The translations under genes were made by a program, and so were the position numbers. Of a stretch of 64,000 bases of DNA, positions 26,301 through 36,990 are shown piece by piece. This DNA is from Pyropia haitanensis (taxonomy: Eukaryota; Rhodophyta; Bangiophyceae; Bangiales; Bangiaceae). Numbering within the stretch: the stretch's first letter is position 1; the number at the start of each line of letters is the position of its first letter. The notes beneath the pieces were generated by a model, which ran no database searches, was not told the DNA's origin, and worked only from the letters and a program-made list of their open reading frames with translations. The DNA is taken from NCBI GenBank assembly GCA_008729055.1, contig SDUX01000003.1, positions 1 through 64,000 of the forward strand, given 5' to 3'.

Positions 26301-28831
26301 GTGGATGAGAAGCGGCCTACCACCCCATGCACGACCGTGGGGGTCGAACGTCGGACATGGAGCGGGCGGATCTATGGCTGGAATGAAGGATGCGCGCCAA
26401 TTCGGCCGCCGGATGGTGTGCAGCATCGCTGTAGACGCAAAAGTGGGCAAAAGTGGGCAAAAGTGGGCAAAAGTGGGTAGGAAGTGGGTAAGAAGTGGGC
26501 AAAAAGTGGGCAAAAAGGGGGCCAAATTGGGACACAAATGGGCAATTGGGGGCAAGAACTTTCCATAACTGCAAAGAAAATTGAGACGAAAGTCGCCAGA
26601 AAGTGGTCCAACAGTGGCCACAAAGTGCGCCCCGCCACCCAAACTGTCCACTGCGCGTTCCGCCCGTCACACTGGCGTGGACGGTGTGAGGGCGGAACTT
26701 TTGTCGCCGACCGTCACACCTGGCTGTCGGGACCCCCACGTGGCAAAAAGCATTCCACAAAATTGACACGTGGAAACCGGCCTCCACAAAACACTCGTTG
26801 CATCCAACGGACGCGCCAACGAACGGGTCGGCCAACCACCCCATGCACGACGGTGCGGGTGGAACCTCGGACGTCGAGCGGGCGGATGTATGGCTGAAAT
26901 AAAGGATGCGAGCGAATTCGGCCGCCGGAGCGCGTGCTGCATTGCTGTACACGCAAAAGTGGGCAAAAGTGGGCAACAGTGGGCAAAAGTGGATGAGAAG
27001 CGGCCTACCACCCCATGCACGACCGTGGGGGTCGAACGTCGGACATGGAGCGGGCGGATCTATGGCTGGAATGAAGGATGCGCGCCAATTCGGCCGCCGG
27101 ATGGTGTGCAGCATCGCTGTAGACGCAAAAGTGGGCAAAAGTGGGCAAAAGTGGGCAAAAGTGGGTAGGAAGTGGGTAAGAAGTGGGCAAAAAGTGGGCA
27201 AAAAGGGGGCCAAATTGGGACACAAATGGGCAATTGGGGGCAAGAACTTTCCATAACTGCAAAGAAAATTGAGCGAAAGTCGCCAGAAAGTGGTCCAACA
27301 GTGGCCACAAAGTGCGCCCCGCCACCCAAACTGTCCACTGCGCGTTCCGCCCGTCACACTGGCGTGGACGGTGTGAGGGCGGAACTTTTGTCGCCGACCG
27401 TCACACCTGGCTGTGGGACCCCCACGTGGCAAAAAGCATTCCACAAAATTGACACGTGGAAACCGGCCCTCCACAAAACACTCGTTGCATCCAACGGACG
27501 CGCCAACGAACGGGTCGGCCAACCACCCCATGCACGACGGTGCGGGTGGAACCTCGGACGTCGAGCGGGCGGATGTATGGCTGAAATAAAGGATGCGAGC
27601 GAATTCGGCCGCCGGAGCGCGTGCTGCATTGCTGTACACGCAAAAGTGGGCAAAAGTGGGCAACAGTGGGCAAAAGTGGATGAGAAGCGGCCTACCACCC
27701 ATGCACGACCGTGGGGGTCGAACGTCGGACATGGAGCGGGCGGATCTATGGCTGGAATGAAGGATGCGCGCCAATTCGGCCGCCGGATGGTGTGCAGCAT
27801 CGCTGTAGACGCAAAAGTGGGCAAAAGTGGGCAAAAGTGGGCAAAAGTGGGTAGGAAGTGGGTAAGAAGTGGGCAAAAAGTGGGCAAAAAGGGGGCCAAA
27901 TTGGGACACAAATGGGCAATTGGGGGCAAGAACTTTCCATAACTGCAAAGAAAATTGAGACGAAAGTCGCCAGAAAGTGGTCCAACAGTGGCCACAAAGT
28001 GCGCCCCGCCACCCAAACTGTCCACTGCGCGTTCCGCCCGTCACACTGGCGTGGACGGTGTGAGGGCGGAACTTTTGTCGCCGACCGTCACACCTGGCTG
28101 TGGGGACCCCCACGTGGCAAAAAGCATTCCACAAAATTGACACGTGGAAACCGGCCCTCCACAAAACACTCGTTGCATCCAACGGACGCGCCAACGAACG
28201 GGTCGGCCAACCACCCCATGCACGACGGTGCGGGTGGAACCTCGGACGTCGAGCGGGCGGATGTATGGCTGAAATAAAGGATGCGAGCGAATTCGGCCGC
28301 CGGAGCGCGTGCTGCATTGCTGTACACGCAAAAGTGGGCAAAAGTGGGCAACAGTGGGCAAAAGTGGATGAGAAGCGGCCTACCACCCCATGCACGACCG
28401 TGGGGGTCGAACGTCGGACATGGAGCGGGCGGATCTATGGCTGGAATGAAGGATGCGCGCCAATTCGGCCGCCGGATGGTGTGCAGCATCGCTGTAGACG
28501 CAAAAGTGGGCAAAAGTGGGCAAAAGTGGGCAAAAGTGGGTAGGAAGTGGGTAAGAAGTGGGCAAAAAGTGGGCAAAAAGGGGGCCAAATTGGGACACAA
28601 ATGGGCAATTGGGGGCAAGAACTTTCCATAACTGCAAAGAAATTGAGACGAAAGTCGCCAGAAAGTGGTCCAACAGTGGCCACAAAGTGCGCCCCGCCAC
28701 CCAAACTGTCCACTGCGCGTTCCGCCCGTCACACTGGCGTGGACGGTGTGAGGGCGGAACTTTTGTCGCCGACCGTCACACCTGGCTGTGGGGACCCCCA
28801 CGTGGCAAAAAGCATTCCACAAAATTGACAC

Positions 28832-31800
28832 GTGGAAACCGGCAAAACACTCGTTGTCCAACGGACGCGCCAACGAACGGGTCGGCCAACCACCCCATGC
28901 ACGACGGTGCGGGTGGAACCTCGGACGTCGAGCGGGCCTGAAATAAAGGATGCGAGCGAATTCGGCCGCCGGAGCGCGTGCTGCATTGCTGTACACGCAA
29001 AAGTGGGCAAAAGTGGGACAGTGGGCAAAAGTGGATGAGAAGCGGCCTCATGCAACCGTGGGGGTCGAACGTCGGACATGGAGCGGGCGGATCTATGGCT
29101 GGAATGAAGGATGCGCGAATTCGCGACGCCGCCGGCAAAAAGTGGGCAAAAAGGGGGCCGTGGGCAATTGTAACGCTTGGGCAAAAGTGGGCCAAAAAGT
29201 GGTTGGCAAATTGGGCAAAAATTGTCGCCAGAAAGTGGGTCCAACAGTGGCCACAAAGTGCGGCCAAAACTGTGGGTCACACGTGGAGTGAGGGCGGGTC
29301 GCCGAAAACGTGGGACACGTGACTCGTTGCATCCAACGGACGCGCCAACGAACGGGTCGGCCAACCACCCCATGCACGACGGTGCGGGTGGAACCTCGGA
29401 CGTCGAGCGGGCGGATGTATGGCTGAAATAAAGGATGCGAGCGAATTCGGCCGCCGGAGCGCGTGCTGCATTGCTGTACACGCGCAAAAGTGGGCAACAG
29501 TGGGCAAAAGTGGATGAGAAGCGGCCTACCACCCCATGCACGACCGTGGGGGTCGAACGTCGGACATGGAGCGGGCGGATCTATGGCTGGAATGAAGGAT
29601 GCGCGCCAATTCGGCCGCCGGATGGTGTGCAGCATCGCTGTAGACGCAAAAGTGGGCAAAAGTGGGCAAAAGTGGGCAAAAGTGGGTAGGAAGTGGGTAA
29701 GAAGTGGGCAAAAAGTGGGCAAAAAGGGGGCCAAATTGGGACACAAATGGGCAATTGGGGGCAAGAACTTTCCATAACTGCAAAGAAAATTGAGACGAAA
29801 GTCGCCAGAAAGTGGTCCAACAGTGGCCACAAAGTGCGCCCCGCCACCCAAACTGTCCACTGCGCGTTCCGGTCACACTGGCGTGGACGGTGTGAGGGCA
29901 CAACCCCCACGTGGGACACGTGACTCGTTGCATCCAACGGACGGCCAACGAACGGGTCGGCCAACCACCCCATGCACGACGGTGCGGGTGGAACCTCGGA
30001 CGTCGAGCGGGCGGATGTATGGGAATAAAGGATGCGAGCGAATTCGGCCGCCGGAGCGCGTGCTGCTGGAGCAAAAGTGGGAGCAGTGGGCTGAGAAGCG
30101 GCCTACCACCCCATGCACGACCGTGGGGGTCGCTCGGACATGGAGCGGGCGGATCTATGGCTGGAATGAAGGATGCGCGCCAATTCGGCCGCCGGATGGT
30201 GTGCAGCATCGCTGTAGACGCAAAAGTGGGCAAAAGTGGGCAAAAGTGGGCAAAAGTGGGTAGGAAGTGGGTAAGAAGTGGGCAAAAAGTGGGCAAAAAG
30301 GGGGCCAAATTGGGACACAAATGGGCAATTGGGGGCAAGAACTTTCCATAACTGCAAAGAAAATTGAGACGAAAGTCGCCAGAAAGTGGTCCAACAGTGG
30401 CCACAAAGTGCGCCCGAACTGTCCAGTTCCGCCCGTCACACTGGCGTGGACGGTGTGAGGGCGGAAGTGGACCGTCACAAACGTGGCAAAAAGCATTCCA
30501 CAAAATTGACACGTGGAAACCACAAAAACTCGTTGCATCCAACGGACGCGCCAACGAACGGGTCGGCCAACCACATGCACGACGGTGCGGGTGGAACCTC
30601 GGACGTCGAGCGGGCGGATGTATGGCTGAAATAAAGATGCGAGCGAACGGAGCGCGTGCTGCATTGCTGGCAAAAGTGGGCAAAAGTGGGCAACAGTGGG
30701 CAAAAGTGGATGAGAAGCGGGCAACCGTGGGGGTCGAACGTCGGACATGGAGCGGGCGGATCTATGGCTGGAATGAAGGATGCGCGCCAATTCGGCCGCC
30801 GGATGGTGTGCAGCATCGCTGTAGACGCAAAAGTGGGCAAAAGTGGGCAAAAGTGGGCAAAAGTGGGTAGGAAGTGGGTAAGAAGTGGGCAAAAAGTGGG
30901 CAAAAAGGGGGCCAAATTGGGACACAAATGGGCAATTGGGGGCAAGAACTTTCCATAACTGCAAAGAAAATTGGACGAAAGTCGCCAGAAAGTGGTCCAA
31001 CAGTTGCGCCCCGCCACCCAAACTGTCCACTGCGCGTTCCGCCCGTCAAACGGTGTGAGGGCGGAACTTTTGTCGCCGGACCTGGCTGTGGGGACACGTG
31101 GCAAAAAGCATTCCACAAAATTGACACGTGGAAACCGGCCCTCCACAAAACACTCGTTGCATTGGCCAACCACCCCATGCACGACGGTGCAAACGTGGGC
31201 GGAATGGCTTAAAGGGCGAGCGAAGAACTGTTTCCAGCGGCCTACCACATGCACGACCGTGGGGGTCGAACGTCGGACATGGAGCGGGCGGATCTATGGC
31301 TGGAATGAAGGATGCGCGCCAATTCGGCCGCCGGATGGTGTGCAGCATCGCTGTAGACGCAAAAGTGGGCAAAAGTGGGCAAAAGTGGGCAAAAGTGGGT
31401 AGGAAGTGGGTAAGAAGTGGGCAAAAAGTGGGCAAAAAGGGGGCCAAATTGGGACACAAAGTGGGGGCAAGAACTTTCCATAACTGCAAAAGGGGCCCAC
31501 AAAGTGGGGGCGCCCCTGCCGAAAGTCGCCAAACGGTGTGGCCACAAAGTGCGCCCCGCCACCCAAACTGTCCACTGCGCGTTCCGCCCGTCACACTGGC
31601 GTGGACGGTGTGAGGGCGGAACTTTTGTCGCCGACCGTCACACCTGGCTGTGGGACCCCCACGTGGCAAAAAGCATTCCACAAAATTGACACGTGGAAAC
31701 CGGCCCTCCACAAAAACTCGTTGCATCCAACGGACGCGCCAACGAACGGGTCGGCCAACCACCCCATGCACGACGGTGCGGGTGGAACCTCGGACGTCGA

Positions 31801-33787
31801 GCGGGCGGATGTATGGCTGAAATAAAGGATGCGAGCGAATTCGGCCGCCGGAGCGCGTGCTGCATTGCTGTACACGCAAAAGTGGGCAAAAGTGGGCAAC
31901 AGTGGGCAAAAGTGGATGAGAAGCGGCCTACCACCCCATGCACGACCGTGGGGGTCGAACGTCGGACATGGAGCGGGCGGATCTATGGCTGGAATGAAGG
32001 ATGCGCGCCAATTCGGCCGCCGGATGGTGTGCAGCATCGCACAAAACAAAAGTGGGCAAAAGTGGGCGTAAGAAGTGGGCAAAAAGTGGGCAAAAAGGGG
32101 GCCCACAAATGGGCAACAAGTGCCACGAACGGCAAAGTCGAAAATTGAGACCGGAAGTCGCCACCGACCGGGTGGAACACGTGGCCACACTCGTTGCATC
32201 CAACGGACGCGCCAACGAACGGGTCGGCCAACCACCCCATGCACGACTGGCTGCGGGTGGAACCTCCGTCGAGCGGGCGGATGTATGGCTGAAATAAAGG
32301 ATGCGAGCGAATTCGGCCGCCGGAGCGCGTGCTGCATTGCTGTACACGCAAAAGTGGGCAAAAGTGGGCAACAGTGGGCAAAAGTGGATGAGAAGCGGCC
32401 TACCACCCCATGCACGACCGTGGTCGAACGTCGGACATGGAGCGGGCGGATCTATGGCTGGAATGAAGGATGAATGCAAGTTCGGCCGGCCAAAAAGGGG
32501 CCAAATTGGTGGGCTGGCACTAACGCAAAGTCCAAAGTGTTGCAAGTGAAAAAAGTGGGACAGTGAGTAGTCCAAAACCAAAAAACGCGCCGTGGGCACT
32601 GGCGGATCTATTGGGCACTGCGCGCCAACGGACCATAAGGGCGGCCGTGTGGGCCGAAAGTGGGGCAAAAGTGGCATGTGGGACAAAATGGCAAAAAAGT
32701 TTTGCGCGTTGCAACCGCGCGAATTGAAAACGTCGCATGAACGGAGGGCCAACTTTTGTCGCCACCCATGTACTCCAAATGCGCGTTCCGCCCGGCCGGG
32801 CCGGTGGACGTGTGCAGTTGCTGACGCAGAAGTCGGGTCGCCAAACCCCAGTGACACGTGGACAACACTCGTTGCATCCAACGGACGCGCCAACGAACGG
32901 GTCGGCCAACCACCCCATGCACGACGGTGCGGGTGGCGGACGTCGAGCGGGCGGATGTATGGCTGGAATAAAGGATGCGAGCGAATTCGGCCGCCGGAGC
33001 GCGTGCTGCATTGCTGTACACGCAGTGGGCAAAAGTGGGCACAGTGGGCAAAAGTGGGTGAGAAGCGGGCACGACCGTGGGGGTCGTCGGACATGGAGCG
33101 GGCGGATCTATGGCTGGAATGAAGGATGCGCGCCAATTCGGCCGCCGGATGGTGTGCAGCATCGCTGTAGACGCAAAAGTGGGCAAAAGTGGGCAAAAGT
33201 GGGCAAAAGTGGGTAGGAAGTGGGTAAGAAGTGGGCAAAAAGTGGGCAAAAAGGGGGCCAAATTGGGACACAAATGGGCAATTGGGGGCAAGAACTTTCC
33301 ATAACTGCAAAGAAAATTGAGACGAAAGTCGCCAGAAATCCAACAGTGGCCACAAAGTGCGCCCCGTGTCCAACGCGTTGTCACACTGGCGTGGACGGTG
33401 TGAGGTCGCCGAAGTTGGGACAGTGGCCACAAAGTGCGCCAACCGGGTCGGCATGCACGACCAACGTATGTACCAGCGAAAGCGCGTGCTGCATTGCTGT
33501 ACACGCAAAAGTGGGCAAAAACAGTGGGCAAAAAGAAGCGGTGCACGACGAAGTGGAGGGCCGCGCCAATTCGGCCGCCGGAAGCAAGACGCAAAAGTGT
33601 GGGCGCCCAAAAACCAAATTGGGACACAAATGGGCAATTGGGGGCAAGAACTGCACGAAAGTCGCCAGAAAGTCGCAGTGGCCACAAAGTGCGCCCCGCA
33701 AACTGTCCACACAGTCACACTGGCGTGGACGGTGTGACGGAACTTTTGTCGCCGACCGTCAGTTGGCCCATTCCACAAAATTGACAC
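28832..33787 (+). repeat. Disordered zone of shortened subfamily II-like units
   Basis: Anchor steps fall to 487, 601, 593, 615, 565, 488 and 677 bp (anchors 28832, 29319, 29920, 30513, 31128, 31693, 32181, 32858). The last interval, 930 bp, holds two incomplete copies that join near 33440. Damage consists of many short deletions, with a few insertions, spread over monomer A and the fourth segment. Monomer B and its G-rich tract stay nearly perfect in five copies: about 29522-29870, 30136-30413, 30723-30970, 31240-31460 and 33068-33338. Markers are still those of subfamily II up to about 32.4 kb. No gene or mobile-element signature is present. Confidence 0.85.
32465..32857 (+). repeat. Most diverged stretch of the array
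   Basis: After GGCTGGAATGAAGGATG the sequence departs from the unit. Only scattered pieces are recognisable: GCCAAATTGG, GGCGGATCTATT, a G-rich GGGGCAAAAGTGG, AACTTTTGTCGCCACC, GCGCGTTCCGCCCGG and GTGACACGTGG. They occur in roughly the unit order, so this is better read as a heavily rearranged copy than as an unrelated insertion, although the part around 32505-32720 has little detectable match. No long open frame with a recognisable product, no terminal repeats and no target-site duplication are visible. Confidence 0.6.
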
Positions 33788-36700
33788 GTGGAACCGGCGC
33801 TCCACAAAATACTCGTTGCATCCAACGGACGCGCCAACGAACGGGTCGGCCAACCACCCCATGCACGACGGTGCGGGTGGAACCTCGGACGTCGAGCGGG
33901 CTGGCGCGAGCGAATTCGGCCGCCGGAGCATTGCTGTACACGCAAAAGTGGGCAAAAGTGGGCAACAGTGGGCAAAAGTGGGTGAGAAGCGGCCTACCAC
34001 CCCATGCACGACCGTGGGGGTCGAACCTCGGACATCGGATCTATGGCTGGAATGAAGGATGCGCGCCAATTCGGCCGCCGGACAGCATCGCTGTAGACGC
34101 AAAAGTGGGCAAAAGTGGGCAAAAGTGGGCAAAAGTGGGTAGGAAGTGGGTAAGAAGTGGGCAAAAAGTGGGCAAAAAGGGGGCCGGACACAAATGGGCA
34201 ATTGGGGGCAAGTGCACGTGAAAGTCGCCAGAAAGTGGTCCAACAGTGGCCACAAAGTGCGCCCCGCCACCCAAACTGTCCACTACGCGTTCCGCCAGTC
34301 ACACTGGCGTGGACGGTGTGAGGGCGGAACTTTTGTCGCCGACCGTCACGCCTGGCTGTCGGGACCCCCACGTGGCAAAAACCATTCCACAAAATTGACA
34401 CGTGGACACCGGCGCTCCACAAAATACTCGTTGCATCCAACGGACGCGCCAACGAACGGGTCGGCCAACCACCCCATGCACGACGGTGCGGGTGGAACCT
34501 CGGACGTCGAGCGGGCGGATGTATGGCATGCGAGCGAATTCGGCCGCCGGAGCGCGTGCTGCATTGCTGTACACGCAAAAGTGGGCAAAAGTGGGCAACA
34601 GTGGGCAAAAGTGGGTGAGAAGCGGCCTACCACCCCATGCACGACCGTGGGGGTCGAACCTCGGACATGGAGCGGGCGGATCTATGGCTGGAATGAAGGA
34701 TGCGCGCCAATTCGGCCGCCGGAAGCATCGCTGTGTGGGCAAAAGTGGGCAAAAGTGGGCAAAAGTGGGTAGGAAGTGGGTAAGAAGTGGGCAAAAAGTG
34801 GGCAAAAAGGGGGCCAAATTGGGACACAAATGGGCAATTGGGGGCAAGAACTTTCCATAACTGCAAAGAAAATTGAGACGAAAGTCGCCAGAAAGTGGTC
34901 CAACAGTGGCCACAAAGTGCGCCCCGCCACCCAAACTGTCCACTGCGCGTTCCGCCGTCACACTGGCGTGGACGGTGTGAGGGCGGAACTTTTGTCGCCG
35001 ACCGTCACGCCTGGCTGTCGGGACCCCCACGTGGCAAAAACCATTCCACAAAATTGACACGTGGAACCGGCCTCCACAAAACACTCGTTGCATCCAACGG
35101 ACGCGCCAACGAACGGGTCGGCCAACCACCCATGCACGACGGTGCGGGTGGAACCTCGGACGTCGAGCGGGCGGATGTATGGCTGAAATAAAGGATGCGA
35201 GCGAATTCGGCCGCCGGAGCGCGTGCTGCATTGCTGTACACGCAAAAGTGGGCAAAAGTGGGCAACAGTGGGCAAAAGTGGATGAGAAGCGGCATGGACC
35301 TCGTCGGACATGGAGCGGGCGGATCTATGGCTGGAATGAAGGATGCGCGCCAATTCGGCCGCCGGATGGTGTGCATCGCTGTAGACGCAAAAGTGGGCAA
35401 AAGTGGGCAAAAGTGGGCAAAAGTGGGTAGGAAGTGGGTAAGAAGTGGGCAAAAAGTGGGCAAAAAGGGGGCCAAATTGGGACACAAATGGGCAATTGGG
35501 GCAAGAACTTTCCATAACTGCAAAGAAAATTGAGACGAAAGTCGCCAGAAAGTGTCCAACAGTGGCCACAAAGTGCGCCCCGCCACCCAAACTGTCCACT
35601 ACGCGTTCCGCCAGTCACACTGGCGTGGACGGTGTGAGGGCGGAACTTTTGTCGCCGACCGTCACGCCTGGCTGTCGGGACCCCCACGTGGCAAAAACCA
35701 TTCCACAAAATTGACACGTGGACACCGGCGCTCCACAAAATACTCGTTGCATCCAACGGACGCGCCAACGAACGGGTCGGCCAACCACCCCATGCACGAC
35801 GGTGCGGGTGGAACCTCGGACGTCGAGCGGGCGGATGTATGGCTGGAATAAAGGATGCGAGCGAATTCGGCCGCCGGAGCGCGTGCTGCATTGCTGTACA
35901 CGCAAAGTGGGCAAAAGTGGGCAACAGTGGGCAAAAGTGGGTGAGAAGCGGCCTACCACCCCATGCACGACCGTGGGGGTCGAACCTCGGACATGGAGCG
36001 GGCGGATCTATGGCTGGAATGAAGGATGCGCGCCAATTCGGCCGCCGGATGGTGTGCAGCATCGCTGTAGACGCAAAAGTGGGCAAAAGTGGGCAAAAGT
36101 GGGCAAAAGTGGGTAGGAAGTGGGTAAGAAGTGGGCAAAAAGTGGGCAAAAAGGGGGCCAAATTGGGACACAAATGGGCAATTGGGGGCAAGAACTGCAA
36201 AGAAAATTTTCGCCAGAAAGTGGTCCAACAGTGGCCACAAAGTGCAAACTGACGCGTTCCGCCAGTCACACTGGCGTGGACGGTGTGAGGGCGGAACTTT
36301 TGTCGCCGAACGCCTGGCTGTCGGGACCCCCACGTGGCAAAAACCATTCCACAAAATTGACACGTGGAAACAAAATACTCGTTGCATCCAACGGACGCGC
36401 CAACGAACGGGTCGGCCAACCACATGCACGACGGTGCGGGTGGAAGAAGCGGGCGGATGTATGGCCCGAAAGCGCGTGCTGCATTGCTGTACACGCGAAA
36501 GTGGGCAAAAGTGGGCACAGTGGGCAAAAGTGGGTGAGAAGCGGCCTACCACCCCATGCACGACCGTGGGGGTCGAACCTCGGACATGGAGCGGGCGGAT
36601 CTTGGCTGGAATGAAGGATGCGCGCCAATTCGGCCGCCGGATGGTGTGCAGCATCGCTGTAGACGCAAAGTGGGCAAAAGTGGGCAAAAGTGGGCAAAAG

Positions 36701-36990
36701 TGGGTAGGAAGTGGGTAAGAAGTGGGCAAAAGTGGGCAAAAAGGGGGCCAAATTGGGACACAAATGGGCATTGGGGGCAAGACTTTCCATAACTGCAAAG
36801 AAAATTGAGTGAAAGTCGCCAGAAAGTGTCCAACAGTGGCCACAAAGTGCGCCCCGCCACCCAAACTGTCCACTACGCGTTCCGCCAGTCACACTGGCGT
36901 GGACGGTGTGAGGGCGGAACTTTTGTCGCCGACCGTCACGCCTGGCTGTCGGGACCCCCACGTGGCAAAACCATTCCACAAAATTGACAC
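33788..36990 (+). repeat. Mosaic units at the subfamily II/III junction
   Basis: Five units (anchors 33788, 34402, 35061, 35718, 36364) are 614, 659, 657, 646 and 627 bp long. They mix markers: the unit at 35061 has subfamily II monomer A (CACAAAACACTCG, TGGCTGAAATAAAGG, GTGGATGAG) followed by a subfamily III fourth segment (ACTACGCGTTCCGCCAGTC, CACGCCTGG). The unit at 34402 has a III-type start but a GCGCGTTCCGCCGTC arm. Short deletions continue to about 36.8 kb, then copies become regular again. Confidence 0.8.

Larger units (their letters stand above)
10438..28831 (+). repeat. Subfamily II block (27 anchored units, very uniform)
   Basis: Anchors run from 10438 (11127, 11816, 12505, 13193, 13882, 14570, 15258, 15947, 16670, 17358, 18046, 18732, 19199, 19887, 20575, 21263, 21952, 22641, 23330, 24018, 24706, 25394, 26081, 26770, 27456) to 28144. 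Diagnostic changes are TGGCTGAAATAAAGG, GTGGATGAGAAG, GAACGTCGGACATGG and GGCCCTCCAC. Length alternates between 688 and 689 because CTGTGGGA, CTGTGGGGA and CTGTCGGGA occur at one site. The hexamer after GAAAATT is GAGGTG in many units up to 15258, then GAGACG, with GAGCG at 25896 and 27271. From about 19.2 to 28.8 kb neighbouring units look essentially identical. No gene is present. Confidence 0.93.

Noticed and set aside
26317..28395. Long open frame of 692 codons on the minus strand, and similar ones of 340-569 codons elsewhere
   Set aside because: They arise because the repeat has few stops on that strand and one-base indels between units join frames. The translation is low-complexity and cycles through all three frames of the same repeat, the unit is not a multiple of three, and no start context or conserved domain is present.
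32465..32857. Inserted transposable element
   Set aside because: No terminal repeats, target-site duplication or coding remnant, and pieces of the satellite unit appear in order within it.
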